Shown here: positions 33,595-42,041 of the stretch, piece after piece
How positions within the stretch are numbered: the first letter of the stretch is position 1
Layout of the letters: the number at the start of each line of letters is the position of its first letter
Assembly (NCBI GenBank): GCA_947448685.1
Contig: CANFOP010000002.1
Location: 1-55,773, forward strand
Direction: 5' to 3'
DNA from: Chitinophagaceae bacterium
GTDB taxonomy: Bacteria; Bacteroidota; Bacteroidia; Chitinophagales; Chitinophagaceae
Length of the DNA stretch: 55,773 nucleotides
Position numbers and translations under genes: made by a program
The notes under the pieces: generated by a model
Told to the model about the DNA's origin: nothing
The model's input: the letters and a program-made list of their open reading frames with translations, nothing else
Databases searched by the model: none

Positions 33595-34398
33595 TTAGTT
33601 GTGAATGTTGAATGAGTCTGCATCAGACAAAAAAGGTAAAGAAATTCTAATGTTGCTGAGATCTTTTTTATTTAAAGTAATTGTATTAATATCCTCTTCC
33701 TCTTCTTTGTGGTAGAGTATTTCTCCCAATGGATCAATAATCATAGTGTTTCCCGAGTATTGATGATGATTGTAATCCATGCCAACTCTGTTTACGCCAA
33801 TTACATAACATTGGTTTTCGATAGCCCTTGCACATAGTAAAGTTTTCCAGGCATTTCGTCTTTTTGCCGGCCAATTGGCAACATAAATCAATATATCATA
33901 TTCAGGTTCCATTCCATTTTCTGTTTCTGATATCTGTTGCCGTCCCCACACAGGAAATCTAAGGTCATAACATATTTGCAAGTTGATTTTCCATCCGTTT
34001 ACTGATGTAATTAATCTTTTATTACCTGAATGATAATATTTATCCTCTTCAGCATAAGCAAATAAATGGCGTTTGTCATAAAAATAATATTCAGCATTAG
34101 GCATCATCCATATCAGTCTATTAAAATATTGGTTATTTTCTTTTATTATGATACTTCCTGTGAGGATAATTTTATTTTCTCTACAAACTCTTTTCATCCA
34201 GTTTAAAGTTGTTCCATTCATATCTTCCGCCAGACTGGAAGGATTCATGCTGAATCCTGTCGTAAACATCTCCGGAAGAATAACTATTTGAGATTTACCA
34301 TCAATGGACTTGATTTTATTTTCAAACATGGAAAGGTTTGCAGCCTTGTTCTCCCATTTCAAATCAGCTTGAATGGTAGTGATGATGAGTGATGACAT
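33595..34398 (-). CDS. Carbon-nitrogen hydrolase, omega-amidase-like (YafV family)
   Basis: A 267-residue nitrilase-superfamily enzyme with its Glu-Lys-Cys triad: Glu in VILPEMF (about 43), Lys in YDKRHLF (about 110) and Cys in ICYDLRFPVW (about 146). The YDLRFP and NWPAKRRNAW segments resemble YafV/Nit2 omega-amidases, which hydrolyse 2-oxoglutaramate and related amides and help in metabolite repair. A longer frame reads upstream to 34464, but the ATG at 34398 starts at the conserved strand. Cytoplasmic. Only four bases separate its stop from the convergent peptidase gene. Confidence 0.9.
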   Translation of the reverse strand: MSSLIITTIQADLKWENKAANLSMFENKIKSIDGKSQIVILPEMFTTGFSMNPSSLAEDMNGTTLNWMKRVCRENKIILTGSIIIKENNQYFNRLIWMMPNAEYYFYDKRHLFAYAEEDKYYHSGNKRLITSVNGWKINLQICYDLRFPVWGRQQISETENGMEPEYDILIYVANWPAKRRNAWKTLLCARAIENQCYVIGVNRVGMDYNHHQYSGNTMIIDPLGEILYHKEEEEDINTITLNKKDLSNIRISLPFLSDADSFNIHN

Positions 34399-34494
34399 GG
34401 ATAAAATTAGTTTTCGCGAAAATATATTATTTAAAGTAATTTTAAGAAGTGGTAATTCATTCAATTGGATTAAGTGTTACTAATCAATAAAATA

Positions 34495-34502
34495 TATCTT
34501 TG
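34495..34502 (+). promoter_or_regulatory. Candidate -7 promoter box (TATCTTTG)
   Basis: Exact TAnnTTTG ending 15 bases before the ATG at 34517. No -33 TTG at 19-base spacing. Confidence 0.45.
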
Positions 34503-34516
34503 TAAAAAAGCCCTTC

Positions 34517-35092
34517 ATGAGATTAATTCACGTGTTATCCATATCTTTTTTATTGAATGTTAATTATCTGAAAGCACAGGACAAACTCCCCTCATTGGAT
34601 AAATCTCCATTGGATATGAGTTATTGTCCAAGCAATTATCCAATTTTAAAAGTTCAGGAAAAACTAAGCGATTCTTTGATAGCAAGAGTAATATACAGCA
34701 GACCCGGAAAGAATGGCCGCGCCATATTTTGTGACTTGGTAGAGTATGGTAAGGTGTGGCGTCTTGGCGCAAACGAAGCAACAGAAATCGAGTTTTTTAA
34801 AAATATCATTGTCAATAATGTAAAAGTTAAAAAAGGAAGGTATACGCTCTATGCAATACCTAATGAAAATAAGTGGACGTTGATTATCAATAGTGAATTA
34901 GATACCTGGGGTTCATTTATGTATAATTCCAAAAAAGATATTGTTCGAATGGATGTTCCTGTAGAGTTACTGCCTCAGACCATAGAAACATTTTCTATTT
35001 ATTTTGAATTAAAAAATAAGATTGCACAAATGAATATACTGTGGGATAATGTTAAAGTGAAATTCCCTTTTACTGTTTCTACAATAAAATAA
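34517..35092 (+). CDS. DUF2911 exported protein
   Basis: A 191-residue protein with a signal peptide (MRLIHVLSISFLLNVNYLKA). The mature part matches DUF2911: VIYSRPGKNGRAIF, EYGKVWRLGANEATEIEFF, KKGRYTLYAIP, WTLIINSELDTWGSF. The family is widespread in Bacteroidetes, secreted or periplasmic, and has no established function. The asnB gene starts 25 bases after it, so they may be co-transcribed, with no obvious functional link. Confidence 0.9.
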   Translation: MRLIHVLSISFLLNVNYLKAQDKLPSLDKSPLDMSYCPSNYPILKVQEKLSDSLIARVIYSRPGKNGRAIFCDLVEYGKVWRLGANEATEIEFFKNIIVNNVKVKKGRYTLYAIPNENKWTLIINSELDTWGSFMYNSKKDIVRMDVPVELLPQTIETFSIYFELKNKIAQMNILWDNVKVKFPFTVSTIK

Positions 35093-35116
35093 CTTTCTTC
35101 CCTACAACTGAATATT

Positions 35117-36964
35117 ATGTGTGGAATTGCAGGCATTATATCACCGTTTACATCAGATGTCAATAAGCACGTTCTGAAAAGAATGAGCGATTCTCTTATA
35201 CACAGGGGTCCGGATGGCGAAGGCTATTGGATGAATGAAGACCAATCAGTTGCTTTTGCACACAGAAGATTGGCAATAAATGATTTGTCCGATGCGGCAG
35301 GCCAGCCAATGCAATATCTGCAGAGATATACAATCATTTACAACGGAGAATTGTATAATTATATTGAATTAAAAAAGGACCTTCAGAAATTAGGGTATCG
35401 ATTTGACAATGCAAGTGATACCGAAGTCATACTCGCCTCTTATGATTGTTACGGAGAAAATTGTTTGCATTATTTCGATGGGGCTTTTGCTTTTGCTATT
35501 TGGGATGAAAAAGAAAAATCCCTTTTTGCTGCAAGGGACCGATTCGGAGAAAAGCCATTTTATTATTTCAATGAAAATAAACGTTTGTTATTTGCAAGTG
35601 AAATGAAAGCGCTTTGGACTGCAGGAGTCAACAAAACAGTTGACGAAAGAATGCTGTTGAATTATATAGCCTTGGGTTATGTGCAAAATCAGTCTGACAA
35701 ATCCCAGACTTTTTTTAAAGATATATACGCTCTCCCACCGGCCCACTATCTTACATTTTGTGAAGAAAATCTGTTTATAGAAAAGTACTGGAATCTCGAC
35801 AAACAAAATACTATTGAAATCAGTGAAAAAAAAGCGATAGAAAAGTTGGATCAACTGCTTTCCCACTCTGTATCAACGAGAATGAGATGTGATGTTCAAA
35901 TTGGGCTGACATTAAGCGGAGGGCTAGACAGTTCTTCCATTTTGCATTATATGCACAAACAGGAAAAGAAAACATATAAAACCATTTCTGCTGTATTTCC
36001 CGGATTTGAAAAAGACGAAATTTTTTATATTGACAAGGTTAATCAACATTTCCAAACTGATAGTTTTTTAGTTTATCCACAGGAGTATGATTTAATTGAT
36101 CTTTTTGAAAAGATTTCCTACCATCAGGAAGAGCCAGTCAATTCGTCGGGGGTTTATGCACAGTATTGTGTTTTTAAGAAAGCCCATCAGCAGGGAATTA
36201 AAGTACTCTTGGATGGACAAGGTGCGGATGAATCTTTGGCTGGCTATACTAATTATATTCATTGGTATTTACAGGAATTATTAAGCAGAAATAAATTTTC
36301 AAAACTAATATCCGAAAAATATCTACTCAAAAAAAACGGCATTCCATTTAATTGGGGAATAAAAAATTGGCTGGCAGCTTATATGCCTTCTCATGTATCC
36401 ATCGCACTCGAAAAAAAAGAATTCAATAAAATTGTCAGAACTCAGGATGTTACTAAAGATTTGTTGGGTTGTTTGAAAGGAAGTGAATGGGAGGGTATTC
36501 ATAAACCAGTTGTAACTAAACTGAATGATATACTTCATTTCAATTTCATTGAAAATGGCTTAGAAGAGTTGTTGAGATATTCAGACAGAAATTCGATGGC
36601 AAACAGTTGTGAGGTAAGACTACCTTTTTTAAATCACGAACTCGTTTCATTTATATTTTCTTTGCCATCAAAGTATAAAATTAGTCAAGGGTTTACTAAA
36701 AGAATATTAAGACAAACAGTAAACAATCATCTTCCAAAAGAAGTGGTATGGAAAACAGAAAAAGTAGGGTTTGAACCTCCTCAGAAAAAATGGATGTCTT
36801 CTGACATAATGCAGCAATATTTACATGAATCCAAAAGAATTCTCGTAGATAATGGGATTTTAAAACAGCAGGTATTGCAGAAGAAAAAAAATAGCCTGGA
36901 TGCGTACGATTCCAACAATTTTGATTGGAGATATATTTCTCTCGCTCAGGTTATTAAAAAATAA
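35117..36964 (+). CDS. asnB: Asparagine synthase (glutamine-hydrolysing)
   Basis: A 615-residue class II amidotransferase. Cys2 (MCGIAGI) is the glutaminase nucleophile after Met removal, with RGPDGEG and RLAINDLS in the N-terminal domain. The C-terminal synthetase domain has the PP-loop LSGGLDSSS (about 268-276) and GQGADE. It makes Asn from Asp, Gln and ATP. The length is that of stand-alone AsnB and of amidotransferases found in surface-polysaccharide loci, so a sugar-amide substrate cannot be excluded. Confidence 0.92.
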   Translation: MCGIAGIISPFTSDVNKHVLKRMSDSLIHRGPDGEGYWMNEDQSVAFAHRRLAINDLSDAAGQPMQYLQRYTIIYNGELYNYIELKKDLQKLGYRFDNASDTEVILASYDCYGENCLHYFDGAFAFAIWDEKEKSLFAARDRFGEKPFYYFNENKRLLFASEMKALWTAGVNKTVDERMLLNYIALGYVQNQSDKSQTFFKDIYALPPAHYLTFCEENLFIEKYWNLDKQNTIEISEKKAIEKLDQLLSHSVSTRMRCDVQIGLTLSGGLDSSSILHYMHKQEKKTYKTISAVFPGFEKDEIFYIDKVNQHFQTDSFLVYPQEYDLIDLFEKISYHQEEPVNSSGVYAQYCVFKKAHQQGIKVLLDGQGADESLAGYTNYIHWYLQELLSRNKFSKLISEKYLLKKNGIPFNWGIKNWLAAYMPSHVSIALEKKEFNKIVRTQDVTKDLLGCLKGSEWEGIHKPVVTKLNDILHFNFIENGLEELLRYSDRNSMANSCEVRLPFLNHELVSFIFSLPSKYKISQGFTKRILRQTVNNHLPKEVVWKTEKVGFEPPQKKWMSSDIMQQYLHESKRILVDNGILKQQVLQKKKNSLDAYDSNNFDWRYISLAQVIKK

Positions 36965-36994
36965 TTCATTTTTTAATAACACAATTACAATTCA

Positions 36995-37002
36995 TAATTT
37001 TG
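36995..37002 (+). promoter_or_regulatory. Candidate -7 promoter box (TAATTTTG)
   Basis: Exact TAnnTTTG, with an implied leader of about 88 bases before the ATG at 37096. No -33 TTG found. No SAM-riboswitch-like core was recognised in the leader. Confidence 0.4.
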
Positions 37003-37095
37003 CTTGTAAAGTAATTAAATCAAAAAAAGTTTCTACAAATACCATAAATTAAATTGTAACATAAAATTACACTTTGATTGTAAAACCACTTCAAC

Positions 37096-38244
37096 ATGAA
37101 ATCTGAAAAAATCGCAACTAAATTCATACATGCGGGTGCTGAGCCAGATCCTTCTACAGGAGCCATCATGACACCTATTTTCCAAACCTCTACTTATGTG
37201 CAGTCTGCTCCAGGACAACATAAAGGATACGAATACGCACGTTCTCAAAATCCTACCAGGGCTGCATTGGAAACCGCTTTGGCGGTAATTGAGAATGGCA
37301 AATACGGATTGGCTTTCAGTAGTGGTGTAGCCGCAACAGATACAGTAATAAAATTATTGTCTCCCGGCGATGAAGTGATAGCCGCTGCAGATATGTACGG
37401 CGGTACATATCGACTTTTTACGAAGGTGTTTGAGAAATTCGGAATCAGTTTCAAATATGTTGACACAACCAACGCTGAAAATGTTTCTAGCGCAATAACC
37501 CCCAAAACAAAATTGATTTGGATTGAAACACCCACCAATCCATTGATGAACATCACTGATATTGCTGCTGTAGCGGCTATTTCAAAAAAAGCGGGCACAA
37601 TACTTTGTGTTGACAATACATTTGCTTCTCCCTATTTACAAAATCCGCTTGATTTGGGTGCAGATATTGTCATGCATTCTTCTACTAAATATTTGGGAGG
37701 TCACAGTGATGTTATACAAGGCGCATTGATAATGAATGATGAGTCATTGAAAGATCAATTGTACTTTATTCAAAAAAGTTGCGGTGCAGTTCCGGGCCCC
37801 TTTGATTGTTTCTTGGTTTTGCGTGGTATAAAAACATTGCATGTGAGAATGAAACAACATTGTGAAAATGGTATCATTGTGGCTAATTTTTTAAGAAATC
37901 ATCCTAAAGTAGAAAAGGTCTTTTGGTGCGGCTTCACAGACCACCCCAATCACGATATCGCTAAAAAGCAGATGAGAGGATTCGGTGGCATGTTGAGTTT
38001 TACACTCAAAGACTCGAGTACCGAAGCAGCAATGAAGGTGTTGTCAGGAACCAGATTGTTTTCTCTTGCTGAAAGTTTGGGAGGAGTAGAGTCACTTATT
38101 AATCACCCTGCAAGTATGACGCATGCCAGCATTCCGAGAGAAGAAAGATTGAAAAATGGATTGACCGATGGTTTGATAAGACTAAGTGTGGGTATTGAAG
38201 ATGCAGAAGACCTGGTAGAAGATTTAAAACAAGCCATTGGATAA
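37096..38244 (+). CDS. Trans-sulfuration PLP enzyme (cystathionine gamma-synthase / lyase)
   Basis: A 382-residue Cys/Met-metabolism PLP enzyme. It has YEYARSQNPTR, FSSGVAATD, AADMYGGTYR, ETPTNPLM, VDNTFASPYLQ, the Schiff-base Lys198 in HSSTKYLGGHSD, and a C-terminal SLGGVESLINHPASMTH. These are common to MetB, MetC and CGL; sequence alone does not fix which. It is followed by the TIGR02757 gene with a 1-base overlap (TAATG), so they are translationally linked. Confidence 0.92.
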   Translation: MKSEKIATKFIHAGAEPDPSTGAIMTPIFQTSTYVQSAPGQHKGYEYARSQNPTRAALETALAVIENGKYGLAFSSGVAATDTVIKLLSPGDEVIAAADMYGGTYRLFTKVFEKFGISFKYVDTTNAENVSSAITPKTKLIWIETPTNPLMNITDIAAVAAISKKAGTILCVDNTFASPYLQNPLDLGADIVMHSSTKYLGGHSDVIQGALIMNDESLKDQLYFIQKSCGAVPGPFDCFLVLRGIKTLHVRMKQHCENGIIVANFLRNHPKVEKVFWCGFTDHPNHDIAKKQMRGFGGMLSFTLKDSSTEAAMKVLSGTRLFSLAESLGGVESLINHPASMTHASIPREERLKNGLTDGLIRLSVGIEDAEDLVEDLKQAIG

Positions 38245-39014
38245 TGTCCGACGATTTAAAAATATTTTTAGACAAAAAGGTTGATGAGTATAATCAGCCT
38301 TTTTTTATTAAAAACGACCCAATTTCAATTCCTCATTCATTCAGCAAGAAACAAGACATTGAAATAGCAGGACTTTTTTCAGCCATTTTTGCATGGGGTA
38401 ATAGAACCACCATAATCAATAAAGGGAAGGAATTGATGCGGCTCATGCAGAATGCTCCACATGATTTCTGCCTTAATCATACCAACAAGGATTTGAAAAA
38501 AATGTTATCATTTAAACATAGAACATTTAATGCTACAGACTTACTTTATTTCATTTCATTTTTAAAATTTCATTATCAGCAAAATGACAGTTTGGAAAAC
38601 GCATTTATAAGGGGATTTGAAAAAAAAGAGATAAACATAGAGTCCGCATTGAATGGTTTTTACCAATATTTTTTCTCTTTACAAGCCATACCATCCAGAA
38701 CTTTCAAACACATCGCTTCACCACATAAAAATTCTTCTTGTAAACGATTGTGTATGTATCTGAGATGGATGGTAAGAAATGATAACAAAGGGGTTGATTT
38801 CGGTTTGTGGAAAAATATAAAATCTTCACAGTTGGTGATTCCGATTGATGTACATGTTGCTCGTGTGGCAAGAAAATTTAACCTGTTAGGCAGTGAACAA
38901 ACCAATTGGAAAACTGCAGTAGAATTGACAGATAAAATGAGAGAATTGGATAAAAACGATCCTGTAAAATATGATTTTGCACTTTTTAGTTTAGGTGTCG
39001 TTGAAAAGTATTAA
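38244..39014 (+). CDS. TIGR02757 family protein
   Basis: A 256-residue protein typical of the conserved Bacteroidetes family TIGR02757, with FAWGNRTTIINK, RTFNATDLLYF, and a C-terminal RLCMYLRWMVR followed by IPIDVHVARVAR. The last segment recalls helix-hairpin-helix DNA glycosylases, so a nucleic-acid role is possible but unproven. It overlaps the upstream trans-sulfuration gene by one base and precedes a small gene by 10 bases. Confidence 0.88.
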   Translation: MSDDLKIFLDKKVDEYNQPFFIKNDPISIPHSFSKKQDIEIAGLFSAIFAWGNRTTIINKGKELMRLMQNAPHDFCLNHTNKDLKKMLSFKHRTFNATDLLYFISFLKFHYQQNDSLENAFIRGFEKKEINIESALNGFYQYFFSLQAIPSRTFKHIASPHKNSSCKRLCMYLRWMVRNDNKGVDFGLWKNIKSSQLVIPIDVHVARVARKFNLLGSEQTNWKTAVELTDKMRELDKNDPVKYDFALFSLGVVEKY

Positions 39015-39024
39015 ATTGATAAAT

Positions 39025-39354
39025 ATGAATAGTGAACAAATGAATTCGTTCGAAATTGTATTCAGTATTGAAGATATTGATAAGTTAAATAATGATGAGT
39101 TTGCGCATCAATTATCATTGGATATTAATCAAATGATACTGACTAATTTTGAGGCGCTGGTTCAGTTGCTATACAGAATTGATGTAAGTGAAATTAAACT
39201 TAAAACACTATTAAAGGAAAATCCTGATCAAGATGCAGGTAAAATAATAGCCCTGTTAATGATAGAAAGACAAATTCAAAAATTAAAATTCAAAAAAGAA
39301 TCATCTCAGGCAACAGATATTCAAGTAAATAAAACTAATGAAGAGCGATGGTGA
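39025..39354 (+). CDS. Small hypothetical protein (109 residues)
   Basis: A frame from the ATG at 39025 (MNSEQMNSFEIVF) to 39354; a longer frame begins at 38995 inside the preceding gene. The product has a short acidic N-terminal half and a helical, Lys-rich C-terminal part (IERQIQKLKFKK). No domain recognised. It is the third gene of a run and likely co-transcribed with the TIGR02757 gene. It ends 1 base before the convergent hydroxylase stop. Confidence 0.6.
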   Translation: MNSEQMNSFEIVFSIEDIDKLNNDEFAHQLSLDINQMILTNFEALVQLLYRIDVSEIKLKTLLKENPDQDAGKIIALLMIERQIQKLKFKKESSQATDIQVNKTNEERW

Positions 39355-39355
39355 T

Positions 39356-40015
39356 TTATTTAAACAGCAATTCGCGCACTTTTTCTCTGTCTTCTTTTTC
39401 TTTTTTTAACTCAAACATCGTTCCAAATATCCGATCCCACAAAGTACTGCTAACCCCAAAACCCATATCGCTGTGCTTGTAATGGTGTAAATGATGGTTT
39501 CTCCAAAGCGACTTCATCCACTTAAATGGCGGGTTCCATGCATGTATGGCGTAGTGCATGGTTCCATACACTAAATAGCCAAACATAAATCCAGGAAAAA
39601 AAATAAAAGCATTGTTATTTATCAGCAAATAAAACAAACAAAAAAATAAAGATGAAATAATGATACTTGGCACCGGGGGCATGAATAAACGTTCCTTATC
39701 TCTTGGATATTCGTGATGGTTGCCATGCAATATGTAATTGATTTTTTTTCCTGCAACCGTTTTTGGTTCATGATGAAATAAAAATCTGTGAAGAATATAT
39801 TCTGTAAATGTCCAAAATATAAACCCTGCAAAATAAACAGCTATTGTTTTTATTATCCCAAAATAAAAATGATTGACAGCGTAGTAAGGAAATAATATCA
39901 ATACCGGAAGATAGAGGGACCAAATAACCAATGGGTTCGTTTTTGTCAGAAATTCAAGAAATTGGTTATTAAACAATCTAGCCTGACCTTTATTGTTTAT
40001 TTTTTCAAATTGCAT
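39356..40015 (-). CDS. Fatty acid hydroxylase / sterol desaturase family protein
   Basis: A 219-residue integral membrane di-iron enzyme. Three His clusters are visible: HRFLFHH, HGNHHEYP and HHLHHYKH, between hydrophobic helices. The family includes fatty acid 2-hydroxylases; in Bacteroidetes 2- and 3-hydroxy fatty acids occur in sphingolipids and lipid A. Substrate not fixed. The start at 40015 (MQFEKINNKG) precedes the hydrophobic core. It diverges from the FAH-family gene across a 55-base spacer. Confidence 0.9.
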   Translation of the reverse strand: MQFEKINNKGQARLFNNQFLEFLTKTNPLVIWSLYLPVLILFPYYAVNHFYFGIIKTIAVYFAGFIFWTFTEYILHRFLFHHEPKTVAGKKINYILHGNHHEYPRDKERLFMPPVPSIIISSLFFCLFYLLINNNAFIFFPGFMFGYLVYGTMHYAIHAWNPPFKWMKSLWRNHHLHHYKHSDMGFGVSSTLWDRIFGTMFELKKEKEDREKVRELLFK

Positions 40016-40045
40016 ATATGTTTTTTTTACTTGTAAGCAGAATGT

Positions 40046-40053
40046 TAATTTTG
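40046..40053 (+). promoter_or_regulatory. Candidate -7 promoter box (TAATTTTG)
   Basis: Exact TAnnTTTG ending 17 bases before the ATG at 40071, in the short divergent spacer. No TTG at -33 spacing. Confidence 0.45.
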
Positions 40054-40070
40054 TTAACTCAAACAATATT

Positions 40071-41081
40071 ATGAAACTAGTTACTTATTGGAAAGAAGGC
40101 TACGAGCAATTGGCACTGATTGTTGATGGCAAGTTGTATGACACGGATTTGCTTCATCCGGATTTGCCCAACAGTATGGGAATGTTTCTCAACTTTTGGG
40201 AAGATGTGTATCCATTGGCATCAGCGGCTGAACAAAGTTTGAAAAAGGGGATGCTCGCTTCTGTTGTCGGTGTTTCGTTGTCTGATGTTTCATTGATGGC
40301 TCCGGTGCCTCATCCTACCAGTTGCAGAGATGGTTATGCATTCAGGCAACATGTGGCAGCAGCAAGAAGAAACAGAAAAGTGGAAATGATTCCTGAGTTT
40401 GATCAATATCCCATTTTTTACTTTACAAATCACAACAGTATTCAGGGTCCTGGTGAAATTCTTTGCATGCCAGATCATTTTGAAAAACTCGATTTTGAAT
40501 TGGAAGCAGCCATTGTAATTTGTAAACCCGGTAGAAATATAAAAGCTGCTGATGCAGATAATTATATAGCCGGCTTGATGATTATGAACGATATGAGTGC
40601 AAGAAGATTGCAAATGGAAGAAATGTTATTGAATTTGGGACCTGCAAAAGGAAAAGACTTTTCTACTGTTATTGGCCCTATGCTTGTAACATTAGATGAA
40701 TTGGAGCAATACGAAACATCATGCAAAGTCGGACACGAAGGAAAGAGTTGGAATTTATCCATGACATGCAGGGTTAATGGAATTCAGGTAAGCCAGGGAA
40801 ATTTGTCTGATATGGATTGGACATTTGCTGAAATCATTGAACGTTGCAGTTACGGCGTAAATTTATTTCCTGGAGATGTAATTGGAAGCGGAACAGTTGG
40901 AACAGGTTGTTTTTTGGAATTAAATGGTACCGGTAAATTAACTGATCCCAATTATCAAGAGCAGTGGCTTCAACCGGGAGATATAGTGGAAATGGAAATT
41001 GAAGGATTGGGAAAACTGCATAATAACATTATAAAAGAAGACTCGGAGTTTTCAATTTTGAAACTGAAAAAAAATCTTTGA
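40071..41081 (+). CDS. Fumarylacetoacetate hydrolase family protein
   Basis: A 336-residue FAH-family enzyme: YFTNHNSIQGPGE, a metal-binding LDFELEAAIVI (acidic residues), MIMNDMSARRLQ, GPAKGKDF, and GDVIGSGTVGTGC near the C-terminus. The family cleaves C-C bonds or hydrates ring-opened aromatics, as fumarylacetoacetase and related catechol-pathway hydrolases do. The ATG at 40071 gives the conserved N-terminus MKLVTYW. It overlaps the flavin reductase gene at TGATG, implying coupled translation and a joint role in aromatic or tyrosine catabolism; that pairing is inference. Confidence 0.9.
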   Translation: MKLVTYWKEGYEQLALIVDGKLYDTDLLHPDLPNSMGMFLNFWEDVYPLASAAEQSLKKGMLASVVGVSLSDVSLMAPVPHPTSCRDGYAFRQHVAAARRNRKVEMIPEFDQYPIFYFTNHNSIQGPGEILCMPDHFEKLDFELEAAIVICKPGRNIKAADADNYIAGLMIMNDMSARRLQMEEMLLNLGPAKGKDFSTVIGPMLVTLDELEQYETSCKVGHEGKSWNLSMTCRVNGIQVSQGNLSDMDWTFAEIIERCSYGVNLFPGDVIGSGTVGTGCFLELNGTGKLTDPNYQEQWLQPGDIVEMEIEGLGKLHNNIIKEDSEFSILKLKKNL

Positions 41082-41965
41082 TGTTAACATTAAAAACATC
41101 GGATCTAGCACCGGCCGATATTCAAAACTATTTGCAACATGCTATTGCGCCTCGGCCTATATGCTTTGCTTCAACTATTGACAAGGAAGGAAATGTAAAC
41201 TTGAGCCCCTATAGTTTTTTTAATTTATTTTCTTCCAATCCGCCTATTGTAGTTTTTTCACCCGCAAGAAGGGTAAGAGATAATACCATTAAACATACCT
41301 TACAAAATGTTATTGATGTTCCTGAAGTGGTCATCAATATTGTTGATTATGATATGTTGCATCAAACATCTTTGTCAAGTTGCGAATATCCCAAAGGCGT
41401 AAATGAATTTGAAAAAGCGGGCTTTACTGAACAAAAGGCAACAGTAGTGACACCTCCCATGGTAAAAGAAAGCAAGATCAAGTTGGAGTGCAAAGTAAAT
41501 CAAATTATTCCGCTAGGAAACGAGGGAGGTGCAGGAAATCTTGTTCTTGCTGAAATATTGATGATGCATTTTGATGATTCAATTCTAAATGCAGACAAAA
41601 AAATCGATCAAAAAAAATTGGATCTTGTCGCAAGGCTGGGCGGTAATTGGTACACAAGAGCAAATGCGTCAAATATTTTTGAAGTGGAGAAGCCTAATTT
41701 AAAATTAGGTATAGGATTTGATGCACTGCCTGTTTCTGTGAAACAGAGTAATATTCTAACTGGCAATGAGTTGGCACAATTGGCCAATGTTTCTGATTTA
41801 CCTCAGATAGATCCAACATTTAACAGCGATAAACTCAAAAACATCATACAATATTATTCGGTTAGTCCCGATGAAATGGAATCTGAATTGCATAAATATG
41901 CTAAAGAATTGATTAGTGAAGGAAAAGTCACTGATGCGTGGCAAATACTATTGGCTGCCATATAA
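41081..41965 (+). CDS. Flavin reductase family protein (FMN-binding split-barrel)
   Basis: A 294-residue protein with APRPICFASTIDKEGNVNLSPYSFFN at the N-terminus (quoted in parts: RPICFAST and NLSPYSF), ARRVRDNTIKHT, and CEYPKGVNEF, the pattern of flavin-reductase-domain proteins that bind FMN or FAD. A ~90-residue C-terminal extension is less typical. The start ATG at 41081 overlaps the FAH-family stop. It may reduce flavin for an oxygenase elsewhere; no oxygenase is in the window. Confidence 0.88.
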   Translation: MLTLKTSDLAPADIQNYLQHAIAPRPICFASTIDKEGNVNLSPYSFFNLFSSNPPIVVFSPARRVRDNTIKHTLQNVIDVPEVVINIVDYDMLHQTSLSSCEYPKGVNEFEKAGFTEQKATVVTPPMVKESKIKLECKVNQIIPLGNEGGAGNLVLAEILMMHFDDSILNADKKIDQKKLDLVARLGGNWYTRANASNIFEVEKPNLKLGIGFDALPVSVKQSNILTGNELAQLANVSDLPQIDPTFNSDKLKNIIQYYSVSPDEMESELHKYAKELISEGKVTDAWQILLAAI

Positions 41966-42005
41966 ATTTCTACTGCTAAATAATTATTACCTGCCTTACT
42001 TCATT

Positions 42006-42013
42006 TAACTTTG
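42006..42013 (+). promoter_or_regulatory. Candidate -7 promoter box of lysS (TAACTTTG)
   Basis: Exact TAnnTTTG ending 28 bases before the lysS ATG. The -33 position reads TTA rather than TTG. Confidence 0.5.
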
Positions 42014-42041
42014 TGTTTCAAAATTTCTACGTAGAAAACTT

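Noticed and set aside
36965-37095. SAM-type riboswitch ahead of the trans-sulfuration gene
   Set aside because: I saw no conserved core or paired stems in the 131-base leader, only AT-rich sequence and a -7 box.
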